A DNA stretch of 16,857 bases from an uncultured Caryophanales bacterium (GTDB taxonomy: Bacteria; Bacillota_I; Bacilli_A; RFN20; CAG-288), in the NCBI GenBank assembly GCA_937896065.1, contig CALBLI010000067.1, positions 1 through 16,857 of the forward strand, read 5' to 3'. The notes under the pieces were generated by a model. The model was not told where the DNA came from and made no database searches. It saw nothing but the letters and a program-made list of their open reading frames with translations. Of the stretch, positions 1 to 5,356 are shown piece by piece (within the stretch, counting starts at the first letter, position 1; every line of letters begins with the position of its first letter). The position numbers were made by a program, and so were the translations under genes.

Positions 1-102
1 AAAGTTCTTCGTGAAGTTATCTCGTCCGTACTCGTTGTATTGCTTGTCTACGAGCTTGGGACAGCCGAGATAACTGCATGGTCGTTTTGGTTTTCTTGGC
101 AT
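1..102 (-). CDS. Phage HNH endonuclease, N-terminal part only (runs off left edge)
   Basis: An ATG at 102-100 follows a strong ribosome site (AGGAG, 6 bases upstream) and opens a frame that stays open to the window edge, giving 34 residues. The start, MPRKPKRPCSYLGCPKLVDK, is the familiar opening of small phage HNH endonucleases that sit just ahead of the terminase genes and assist DNA packaging. The first zinc-binding pair (C9, C14) is present. The second pair, usually a YCxxH motif about ten residues later, is absent: the text passes straight from GCPKL to VDKQYNEYGRD, as if a short segment had been lost. The catalytic HNH part lies outside the window. Location after the sigma-like gene fits the phage order. 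Family assignment rests on the N-terminal motif only. Confidence 0.7.
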   Translation of the reverse strand, partial: MPRKPKRPCSYLGCPKLVDKQYNEYGRDNFTKNF

Positions 103-125
103 ATTTATCTCCTGCCTACACTCTT

Positions 126-131
126 ATTATA
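126..131 (-). promoter_or_regulatory. Possible -10 element ahead of the HNH gene
   Basis: The minus strand reads TATAAT here, 23 bases before the HNH start codon. No good -35 lies 16-18 bases upstream, so this is a weak call. It is placed so that the HNH gene could be transcribed again after the terminator of the preceding module. Confidence 0.3.
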
Positions 132-187
132 TCTGCCGTTTGTCGCGTTTTGGCGGTTTTTGGCTCGGTCGTGTCGCTTTTTTCAGA

Positions 188-219
188 TAAAAAAAAGCAC
201 CTACCTTTTAGTAGATGCT
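188..219 (-). terminator. Rho-independent terminator closing module B
   Basis: On the minus strand, AGCATCTAC and GTAGGTGCT form a 9-bp stem (one G-U pair) around the six-base loop TAAAAG, followed by an uninterrupted run of T. It lies 16 bases after the stop of the partner-HTH gene, so module B ends with its own terminator before the phage HNH gene begins. Confidence 0.85.
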
Positions 220-235
220 TTACAAACTGTCGAGC

Positions 236-847
236 TTATTTAATTAAGTCTTCAATCGAACAATCAAGTGTTTTGGCGAGTTTGTATAATGTCTCGCCTT
301 GCGCCTTGGATATATCGAGTTTTCCTTGCTCGTAAGCCTTTATTGCTCTTACTGAAACACCGCTTATTTCAGCCAATTCGGTCTGGCTTAGTTTCCGTTT
401 CTTTCGCCACGATTTTAACGGAGATTCTGTGGATAATTGTTTTTTAATTAACTCAATCGTTTCCGTTTCGTCCATCTCGTGGTAAGGGAAATAGTTAAGC
501 AACAGTTTACTACACGGATACGCTTTGATGATTTCGGCAAACGTCTTGCAAGTGTACCATTGCGTATAGGCAAGTACCCACCCTACCCAGTATTCGGGAG
601 ACGCAAGCATATTTTGCTCTGTTTCTTCAATTTGCTTACCTAACACAAGTCCCAATAGTTCATTCGCAGATTTTCCCGCAAGATAAACGGGATCACCTTC
701 TTCAAATGCTTTACTTATAGGAGACTGAATAAATCTTTCTCCAAACTCGTCAACGGTTAATTTTTCTTGGTATACTGCCAATTCAAACATTGACGCGAGT
801 TTTCTTTGCGACATATCGAGATAATACTCATCGTATGCGTGGATCAT
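236..847 (-). CDS. Module B partner protein with C-terminal XRE-type HTH
   Basis: This 203-residue protein has two parts. Residues 1-135 are an uncharacterised domain shared with the module A partner: both contain a YWxG...W stretch, then YFPYHxM followed by an acidic helix (here EYWVGW at 85-90 and YFPYHEMD at 119-126). Residues 144-203 are a clear XRE/Cro-type helix-turn-helix (LSQTELAEISGVSVRAIKAY), so the protein probably binds DNA and may autoregulate the pair. Its ATG overlaps the end of the upstream DUF3990 gene by 20 bases and has a GAGGAGGG ribosome site inside that gene, which suggests coupled translation. By layout it resembles the antitoxin or neutralising half of a two-gene system, but that role is inferred. 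The N-terminal domain has no function I can name. Confidence 0.75.
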   Translation of the reverse strand: MIHAYDEYYLDMSQRKLASMFELAVYQEKLTVDEFGERFIQSPISKAFEEGDPVYLAGKSANELLGLVLGKQIEETEQNMLASPEYWVGWVLAYTQWYTCKTFAEIIKAYPCSKLLLNYFPYHEMDETETIELIKKQLSTESPLKSWRKKRKLSQTELAEISGVSVRAIKAYEQGKLDISKAQGETLYKLAKTLDCSIEDLIK

Positions 848-1511
848 CAGGCTTTATCCCTCCTCTCAATATTTCGTTCAGGTATAAGGCATTCGGGTCG
901 AAAGGTCCTCTCTTATCCGATAAAAATTCCAATCTTGCTTTCTCGTTTCTCTGTTTGCGGAGCGGATAATAAATATCCGCAGGTGCAATCTCGTATCCAA
1001 GGAATTTTAATCTGTCGAATGCATTTTGACTTCTAATGACTATTTGTTCTCCCAAATTGCCGAGTTTAAGCGCTTCCGCAAGTCTTTGGCAAGAAATAGT
1101 ATTGTTTAAGAACGATTCAGCATACGAAAAGTACGAATCATCTGCCCGGTATCCCTTGATGATGTCATAATCTTCGTAAGGTATCGAGAAATTCTCCACC
1201 AAGTATTGCTTGCCTGCCTTTGTGATATCGTTCTTCAAAGTGAACACTCTATTTTTTAGCAGTATGGTTATCCAATTGAGAATGTTGTATTGCAGGTCCG
1301 ATAAATCAAGACAAGTCAATCCGCTTGTATCGAGTTCGTATTTATTCGCATATCCGTCTTTTCCGTCGGTGACACCCCATTCTTTTGCAAGCTCGATATC
1401 TTTCGTACAATAGAAACCGAGTCCGTAATCATTCCTTGGATTTCCATATCCGAATTGAGGTTTTTCTCTAATCTCACTTGAGCCATGGTAAATAATAAAA
1501 CTCTTTTTCAT
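828..1511 (-). CDS. Module B DUF3990-family protein (putative ADP-ribosyltransferase fold)
   Basis: This 227-residue soluble protein has the DUF3990 signatures: IIYHGS (H9) at the start, NDYGLGFYCT at 28-36, YDIIKGYRADDSYF at 115-128, GEQIVIRS at 154-161 and the terminal EILRGG at 213-218. From memory, DUF3990 is grouped with the ADP-ribosyltransferase superfamily, where the N-terminal His and the Tyr of the GFY segment would contact NAD. I cannot confirm catalysis from sequence. The start is fixed by AAAGGAG eight bases before ATG. It is the first gene after a perfect consensus promoter and is followed by an overlapping partner gene, the usual geometry of toxin-antitoxin or phage-borne defence modules. 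It is clearly related to, but well diverged from, residues 75-281 of the module A fusion. Confidence 0.75.
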   Translation of the reverse strand: MKKSFIIYHGSSEIREKPQFGYGNPRNDYGLGFYCTKDIELAKEWGVTDGKDGYANKYELDTSGLTCLDLSDLQYNILNWITILLKNRVFTLKNDITKAGKQYLVENFSIPYEDYDIIKGYRADDSYFSYAESFLNNTISCQRLAEALKLGNLGEQIVIRSQNAFDRLKFLGYEIAPADIYYPLRKQRNEKARLEFLSDKRGPFDPNALYLNEILRGGIKPDDPRIR

Positions 1512-1536
1512 AGGGCACGCTCCTTTACTTGGTTAT

Positions 1537-1565
1537 ATTATAACATTACAATGTCCCTTTGTCAA
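1537..1565 (-). promoter_or_regulatory. Perfect consensus sigma-A promoter with internal palindrome, module B
   Basis: On the minus strand, TTGACA (1565-1560) is followed after exactly 17 bases by TATAAT (1542-1537), both boxes matching consensus at every position. Inside the spacer, abutting the -10, lies the dyad ACATT-GT-AATGT (1554-1543). A repressor bound there would block polymerase directly; the HTH of the module B partner is the obvious candidate. The start codon of the DUF3990 gene is 25 bases downstream of the -10. Confidence 0.85.
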
Positions 1566-1677
1566 GAGAAAAGGTCTTTACACGAGTAGATTTTGACTCT
1601 ATTACGATATTTTATTCTTTTTCTCGTCTCGTTGATATTTTTTGCGGCGTTTTAATGAGTGGATTTGCGGTAACCTT

Positions 1678-1971
1678 TTATAACTCAGCTAAACAGTCGC
1701 TTATAATGGCTATCGCTTTATCTCTTCTTCTGGCGATTGCATCGTGTCCCAAGAAGAACCGCTTGCTCATTTCTCGCAAGGACATCTTTTGCAGATAATA
1801 CTTGCGGATGATCTCGTCCAATCCGCTCGGAAGTCCTGCAATGCAGTCTTCAATCACCGTGATACATACGAGTGTTCTATTTTCGTTCAAGCCTTGTTTT
1901 TTCTTGTATTCCGCTATGGCTTTCTTGACCGTATAGTTCTCCAAGTATTCCTTGATTTCAGTCGTTGTCAT
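1678..1971 (-). CDS. Phage sigma-70 region-4-like / ArpU-type regulatory protein
   Basis: This small protein of 97 residues ends in a helix-turn-helix reading LREMSKRFFLGHDAIARRRD (about residues 70-89), preceded by a helix like the linker of sigma region 4 (LPSGLDEIIRKYYLQKMS). Such proteins sit between the replication and packaging genes of many Firmicutes phages and are thought to switch on late transcription. The ATG at 1971 has GGAGG nine bases upstream and overlaps the preceding 142-residue gene by 14 bases, so the two are probably one transcript. Module B has been placed directly after it. Family identity is based on length, the HTH pattern and gene order; I cannot decide between the ArpU-like and DUF1492-like groups. 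Confidence 0.65.
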   Translation of the reverse strand: MTTTEIKEYLENYTVKKAIAEYKKKQGLNENRTLVCITVIEDCIAGLPSGLDEIIRKYYLQKMSLREMSKRFFLGHDAIARRRDKAIAIISDCLAEL

Positions 1972-2386
1972 TGCAGTAGTCCTCCATTTCCTTTCGTCTT
2001 TTTTCTTCTCTTACACGCTCGTCCCAAACCCAATCGCCGTTTTCTTTGGGGGCGATCTTGCTTTTTAGCCAACTTCGTATTTGTCCGCAGTCTTCCAAAT
2101 TCTCGTTCCAATCGTCTTCGAAACAGACCCCGCACAAATCCCACATTTGCATCGTTTCAAACTTTTGTCCCTTATAAAAGAACAGCAAGAGCATTTTATC
2201 GGCGGTTTCGTCATAGTACTTCCACTTGTAGTAATATCCCCAAAGTGTGCGACCGCCGTCATATCTGGATTCTATGTAATTCTCACAAGCCTCTTTTATG
2301 TCGGCTTTCGGCATCGGCAGTCCGAGTATTTCCTCGTAATCGAATTCCGCCTCTTCCGTTATCACCACTTTGTTGATGTCTGCCAT
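1958..2386 (-). CDS. Uncharacterised acidic phage protein
   Basis: A 142-residue soluble protein that I do not recognise. It is rich in acidic and aromatic residues, with the segment WGYYYKWKYYDE near the middle, MWDLCGVCFEDDW further on, and a charged C-terminal helix (RVREEKRRKEMEDYC). The ATG at 2386 is chosen over a TTG at 2401 because AGGAG lies four bases before it and because the ATG then follows the VRR-NUC stop codon by a single base. It overlaps the sigma-like gene by 14 bases. The position in a tight VRR-NUC / unknown / sigma-like run says it belongs to the phage backbone rather than to the inserted modules. No transmembrane segment, signal peptide or enzyme motif is visible. Confidence 0.7.
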   Translation of the reverse strand: MADINKVVITEEAEFDYEEILGLPMPKADIKEACENYIESRYDGGRTLWGYYYKWKYYDETADKMLLLFFYKGQKFETMQMWDLCGVCFEDDWNENLEDCGQIRSWLKSKIAPKENGDWVWDERVREEKRRKEMEDYCNDND

Positions 2387-2387
2387 A

Positions 2388-2675
2388 CTACTCCTTTTCA
2401 AACGCTTGAATTATCGCTTTTACCTCGTCTACGCTTTTTACGATTACCGCATATCCGCCCGCTTTCAATATCTGCCGAATCGTCTGCTGTTGCAGTGCCG
2501 TTGCCGTGTTTTTACCTATCTTGCGTTCCAGTCCGATGAATCTGCCCTTATAACAGACAATCAAATCTGGAATACCCGCCGTTCCGTACATCCCGCCGTG
2601 TTCCTTCCAAAAGAACAAGTTGGGAACTGTTTTCAAATAATTGCTTATCGCTTTTATCAGGTCGCTTTCCTTCAC
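2388..2675 (-). CDS. VRR-NUC domain nuclease (phage)
   Basis: This 95-residue protein is a stand-alone VRR-NUC domain of the PD-(D/E)xK nuclease superfamily. The catalytic pattern is complete: D37 in GIPDLIV, then E50-x-K52 in FIGLERK, followed by the conserved glutamine-rich helix (ALQQQTIRQI) and a closing KSVDEV strand-helix. Stand-alone VRR-NUC genes are standard in Firmicutes phages between the replication protein and the late regulator, where they may cut branched or structured DNA. The GTG start is the only in-frame choice, because a TGA precedes it. It overlaps the stop of an upstream broken reading frame as GTGA, the arrangement expected when translation was once coupled to that frame. 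Length is normal for the phage type. Confidence 0.88.
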   Translation of the reverse strand: MKESDLIKAISNYLKTVPNLFFWKEHGGMYGTAGIPDLIVCYKGRFIGLERKIGKNTATALQQQTIRQILKAGGYAVIVKSVDEVKAIIQAFEKE

Positions 2676-2803
2676 TTTTTTCGCTCATATATAAAACTAC
2701 CTGTCACAACCGTCACACCCGTCACTAAATGACACTTTACCAGTGTGACAGTAACCCCTCTCTAATTTTTCAAGTTCAGTCATTACGCGTTCATCTGTAA
2801 ATC
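2672..2803 (-). pseudogene. C-terminal remnant of a phage replication-type protein, frameshifted
   Basis: This stretch between module A and VRR-NUC is not an intact gene. From 2783 it reads MTELEKLERG in one frame. The adjoining frame continues with a valine-threonine repeat and ends in VTGVTVVTGSFIYERKK plus TGA. That tail, encoded by tandem GTGACGG units, resembles the C-termini I associate with phage VapE/primase-type replication proteins, which normally precede VRR-NUC. Its TGA overlaps the GTG of VRR-NUC. A frame change between the two pieces and the lack of anything upstream mean only the end of the gene remains. The assignment to a replication protein is inferred from the tail and gene order. 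Confidence 0.45.
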
Positions 2804-2804
2804 A

Positions 2805-3230
2805 CTATTTTTTGTGCTTTTCTTGGTACGAATCTTTCAGTCGGTCTATTGCCATTTCCACACTCATCGTGTGATATGGAAAATAGGTTATCCGCATCGT
2901 TTTTGCTGGTGCTTGCTTGTAAATCTCTTTACTGCTTTCGCCTGTGTAATAATGCCATCTGCGATAAATATACCCCGTCCAATACATTGTTTCTCGATCG
3001 TATGTCTCACCGCCCGTTTTCAACTTGTCTTTGAGCTCGTCAAGAATACGCTCCATAATGTACTCTTTACCTGCCCATTGCATATGGTTGAATTCCGAGT
3101 CAAGATTACTCGCTATATCCGACAGCATAAAAGCCTTTATAAATGTTTCGCTATCCAACTCTTTTTCGATAGACATCTCAAACAGTTGCCCTTGCATATC
3201 CGAAAGTGCCAATTGCAAACTATCACTCAT
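2805..3230 (-). CDS. Module A partner protein, no HTH
   Basis: This 141-residue soluble protein is homologous to the N-terminal domain of the module B partner. Both share the YWTGY...W segment, a TG/T-rich turn, and a YFPYHTM motif followed by a helix ending in RLKDS (here near the C-terminus). It stops where the module B protein continues into its HTH domain. The ATG at 3230 is preferred to a GTG at 3239: GAGAGGTG ends six bases before it, and it then begins one base after the stop of the HTH-DUF3990 gene, consistent with coupled translation. I know no biochemical function for this domain. Constant pairing with a DUF3990 protein suggests it binds or neutralises that protein. Confidence 0.72.
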   Translation of the reverse strand: MSDSLQLALSDMQGQLFEMSIEKELDSETFIKAFMLSDIASNLDSEFNHMQWAGKEYIMERILDELKDKLKTGGETYDRETMYWTGYIYRRWHYYTGESSKEIYKQAPAKTMRITYFPYHTMSVEMAIDRLKDSYQEKHKK

Positions 3231-3231
3231 A

Positions 3232-4077
3232 TCACTCACCTCTCAAGATTTCATCAAAGAATTTTCCTTCTCTACGGTATTTCAGCAATATCTCTTCCGT
3301 AAGGTCTATTCCTTCTTGCCTTCTAACGATACTCTTATTTCGGAATATTGCCAGTTCAAGGGATGTCAATTCTCTCTTGTCAACGATTTCGAGTTGGTTG
3401 CACGCTTTTACTGTTTTGCAAACATATTGACGGCCAAGGTCTAATGCCAAAAGGCTATGAATGAGTGCAACATCGGTTATTTCCTTCTCGAAAAAACTCT
3501 TCATCACTCGGTACATACGATCGTTGGCGATATAGCCGAGTATCACATCGTATCCATCAGCCAACCTTTCGTACTTCTTGTAGATATCGTTCCCCTTTAC
3601 TTCATCCATATACCCGCGATAATAAGCAATCAGCATTGCCCATTCAAGGTTCATCTCGACTTTCAAGACTTTCAGTCCTGTTAGGTCAAGTTTCATCGTG
3701 TAAAGGATTGGTTTGTCTTCATCACAGATCAGGGTTAAGGGCTGTGCCGGGTCAGTACCGAGATAGAACCCTTTTCCAAAGTCACACGACTCTCGGCTCA
3801 TCGGTTCAATCTTGCCCGTGATACCTTTCTTTGAGCCGTGATAAACTATCAATCTGTTATCGTCTGCATCGCGTTTTACTTGCTTTGAAATGTAGTCGGA
3901 TAGGTCGATATTGTTCTTCTTGCAAAACTCGAACAACTGGGTTTGTGCCATCTTGTTCGGCTGCGTTTTCCCATTCTCCCACCGATTGATAGACAATGTC
4001 GTCGTTCCGAGAGTCTCTGCAAACTTCTCTTGATTCATTCCCATGCTTTGTCTTATAGCTTTTATAAGTTTATCCAT
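3232..4077 (-). CDS. Module A fusion: N-terminal XRE HTH plus DUF3990 domain
   Basis: This is a 281-residue two-domain protein. Residues 1-65 form an XRE/Cro-type HTH (MNQEKFAETLGTTTLSINRW). Residues 75-281 are a DUF3990 domain with YHGS (H80), DFGKGFYLGT (99-108), YDVILGYIANDRMY (176-189), LGRQYV (214-219) and the terminal EILRG (276-280). The position equivalent to E155 of the module B copy is arginine (LGRQ versus LGEQ), so Glu is not conserved there while the next Gln is. The ATG at 4077 is chosen over a GTG at 4092 because AGG lies seven bases before it and the HTH begins normally. It is the first gene after its own promoter, with the partner gene one base downstream. A putative ADP-ribosyltransferase fold controlled by a DNA-binding domain in the same chain is likely; activity is untested. 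Confidence 0.75.
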   Translation of the reverse strand: MDKLIKAIRQSMGMNQEKFAETLGTTTLSINRWENGKTQPNKMAQTQLFEFCKKNNIDLSDYISKQVKRDADDNRLIVYHGSKKGITGKIEPMSRESCDFGKGFYLGTDPAQPLTLICDEDKPILYTMKLDLTGLKVLKVEMNLEWAMLIAYYRGYMDEVKGNDIYKKYERLADGYDVILGYIANDRMYRVMKSFFEKEITDVALIHSLLALDLGRQYVCKTVKACNQLEIVDKRELTSLELAIFRNKSIVRRQEGIDLTEEILLKYRREGKFFDEILRGE

Positions 4078-4106
4078 ACAATTACCTATCACTTGTTGTT
4101 TTTTAT

Positions 4107-4134
4107 ATTATATCAAATGATAGCCTGATGTCGA
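4107..4134 (-). promoter_or_regulatory. Promoter and candidate operator of module A
   Basis: On the minus strand, TCGACA (4134-4129; one mismatch to consensus) and TATAAT (4112-4107) are separated by 16 bases. The dyad TATCA-TT-TGATA (4122-4111) overlaps the upstream edge of the -10. The start codon of the HTH-DUF3990 gene lies 29 bases downstream of the -10, so the encoded HTH could repress its own transcription. Confidence 0.65.
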
Positions 4135-4248
4135 TAGTTTATTCCGTCATCTGCTCGACTTGGGATGTAATTGCCTTGTTTTTCTCACTTGCTTCTCTTC
4201 GGATGAGAAAAGTGACATTTTTCTCTGCCACCGAAAGTGTCATTTTGG

Positions 4249-4500
4249 CATTTTTGCAGTATCACATAGTGCCAATTCTCTTATATTACGATGATTACGC
4301 GTTTGTTATACACGCTATCGGCCAAGCCAATTGTCATATGGAATATGGTCGCTTCTTACTTGCAAATCTATCGTGCCTTCTGGTATCCAAAAGAATGGAA
4401 GAATGCTGTATTTATCATCAACTATCGGTGGAAACACCAACACAAATGTTATGATATTGCTGCTTATCGTCCGACAGACTTCAAGTGTGAAATCACGTTT
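4249..4500 (-). pseudogene. Broken phage terminase large subunit fragment
   Basis: The minus strand encodes, in one frame, ITFVLVFPP, then ILPFFWIPEGTIDLQVRSDH and IPYDNW (about 4464-4327). These match in order the start of the nuclease domain of the terminase large subunit of Firmicutes tailed phages, where the consensus is roughly DITAFVLVFPP, YFWIPE, RRDHVPYDLW. The frame then hits stop codons, and NIRELALCDT (4287-4258), matching the next conserved block (NIREIAFDRW), follows after only 13 codons where about 30 are expected. No start, ATPase domain or C-terminal half is present. The gene is therefore truncated at both ends, internally deleted and interrupted by nonsense codons. DNA from 4135 to 4248, between this fragment and the module A promoter, holds nothing I can assign. 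Confidence 0.6.
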
Positions 4501-4509
4501 TTTACGTAT

Positions 4510-4547
4510 AAAAAAAGACCGAGTAGCGGAGGACCCGTTGCTCGATC
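4510..4547 (-). terminator. Rho-independent terminator
   Basis: A 13-bp stem with one mismatch and two wobble pairs (arms 4517-4529 and 4535-4547, loop of five) is followed on the minus strand by seven T. It lies 70 bases downstream of the tRNA-Arg 3' end and could end that transcript, but its G+C-rich stem looks like the phage DNA beside it. Confidence 0.7.
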
Positions 4548-4581
4548 TTATATTTACTCTAAAATTGCTCAAAGATGGGTA

Positions 4582-4610
4582 ATGATCTATAAGAAAGACT
4601 TATAGATTAT
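4582..4610. repeat. Near-perfect inverted repeat just downstream of tRNA-Arg
   Basis: Arms ATCTATAAG (4585-4593) and CTTATAGAT (4599-4607) pair perfectly around five bases and extend two more pairs past one wobble. There is no T run on either strand, so it is not a standard terminator. It lies at the switch from A+T-rich host DNA to phage-like DNA and may belong to the attachment region. Confidence 0.5.
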
Positions 4611-4616
4611 CACACT

Positions 4617-4693
4617 TGGTGACCCTATGGTGATTCGAACACCAGACCCTCTGATTCGAAGTCAGGTACTCTATCCAGCTGAGCTATAGGGCC
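4617..4693 (-). tRNA. tRNA-Arg (anticodon UCG)
   Basis: The minus strand folds as a full cloverleaf: acceptor GGCCCTA pairs with TAGGGTC, the D-arm reads GCTCAGCTGGATAGAGT, the anticodon loop is CTTCGAA with TCG at 34-36, and the T-arm loop is TTCGAAT. The discriminator is A and CCA is encoded. It reads CGA codons. Its 3' end faces the phage-like DNA, making it the probable integration target. Confidence 0.95.
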
Positions 4694-4705
4694 ACGACAA
4701 TATCA

Positions 4706-4734
4706 ATTATAGTTAAACAATTTATCTTTATCAA
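4706..4734 (-). promoter_or_regulatory. Promoter of tRNA-Arg
   Basis: TTGATA (4734-4729) and TATAAT (4711-4706) on the minus strand are 17 bases apart, with the -10 twelve bases before the tRNA 5' end. The -35 overlaps the stop codon of the carD-like gene. Confidence 0.8.
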
Positions 4735-5252
4735 TAGTAGAAAAATGGAAAAGATAATTTATTTTCAACAAATTCAGGGACTTTTTCAAGTTCGATATCA
4801 AGTGATATAGATAATTCTTCCATAACTATTTTACTAAGTGTATCAAGAAGCCTACTTTCATATTCACTGAGTGTTTTTTTAAGCAATGCTTTTTGTTGGC
4901 GATATTCATACAAGGATTTTATAATTTTACACATCTTGTATTCATCGGAATTTGCTAAGACTTGATCAAAGAAATTTTTACGATTTTTAGGAGGAATATC
5001 ACCATATCCTTCAATTTCAGCTAATGAATCAATCAGTTTTAACGCATCTTGTTTATTCATTATAGGTTTAAGAAGATTATCTGCATTGCTAGCTGGAACA
5101 AAAGAGGTAAATCCATTATTAAAATCTTCCTTAAAACATGGATACAAAACAAAGTAGTCAGTCAATCCTTTTCCAAAATCTTTTTTGACTACCTCATGGA
5201 TATAAAACACATGACCTTTTTTATCAACAACTTTGTCACTCAGTTTAAACAT
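4731..5252 (-). CDS. CarD/CdnL-family RNA polymerase-binding regulator
   Basis: This 173-residue protein has an N-terminal CarD/TRCF RNA-polymerase interaction domain (about residues 1-62: FKLSDKVVDKKGHVFYI, then DYFVLYP and FVPASNADNLLKPI). A helical C-terminal part of the length usual for CdnL proteins follows. Family members bind the RNA polymerase beta subunit and stabilise open complexes, often at rRNA and tRNA promoters. The start is ATG at 5252 with GGAG about ten bases upstream. It lies directly upstream of, and in the same direction as, tRNA-Arg, whose promoter overlaps its stop codon. It diverges from the glycosyltransferase operon. Sequence is host-like in composition. I would not assign a particular symbol, since the target promoters are unknown. 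Confidence 0.8.
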   Translation of the reverse strand: MFKLSDKVVDKKGHVFYIHEVVKKDFGKGLTDYFVLYPCFKEDFNNGFTSFVPASNADNLLKPIMNKQDALKLIDSLAEIEGYGDIPPKNRKNFFDQVLANSDEYKMCKIIKSLYEYRQQKALLKKTLSEYESRLLDTLSKIVMEELSISLDIELEKVPEFVENKLSFPFFYY

Positions 5253-5272
5253 ATCTTTCTTTCTCCATAATA

Positions 5273-5308
5273 ATTATATCAAAAAAAGAGTTTTTTAAGA
5301 ATACTTAA
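5273..5308 (-). promoter_or_regulatory. Probable carD promoter region
   Basis: TATAAT (5278-5273) lies 20 bases before the carD start; no convincing -35 is seen at the right distance. A dyad TTAAG-AATA-CTTAA (5295-5308) sits where a -35 or an operator would be. Confidence 0.45.
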
Positions 5309-5356
5309 CAAGTACAATTAGCTACTTTTTTAATTTAAAACAACTATATTAAAATA

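Noticed and set aside
40..335. Plus-strand hydrophobic open frames at the left edge that look like a small holin
   Set aside because: The hydrophobicity comes from reading the complement of a Lys/Arg-rich start of the HNH gene and of a terminator A-run. No ribosome site precedes them.
1744..2539. Two long plus-strand open frames of 210 and 152 codons
   Set aside because: They lie opposite VRR-NUC, the 142-residue gene and the sigma-like gene, have no ribosome sites, and encode low-complexity Arg/Phe/Leu-rich text. The minus-strand genes have recognisable motifs and ribosome sites.
2700..2760. Short GTGACGG-type repeats as a CRISPR array or iterons
   Set aside because: Only three imperfect units with no spacers. 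They are explained by a valine-threonine repeat at the end of a broken reading frame.
4128..4605. Plus-strand open frames of 108 and 104 codons beside tRNA-Arg
   Set aside because: No ribosome site or recognisable domain, and they run across a terminator hairpin and an inverted repeat. The minus strand of the same DNA carries terminase motifs in order.
4135..4616. Possible integrase gene next to the tRNA
   Set aside because: Neither strand shows the Arg-His-x-x-Arg-Tyr pattern of a tyrosine recombinase or a serine recombinase start.
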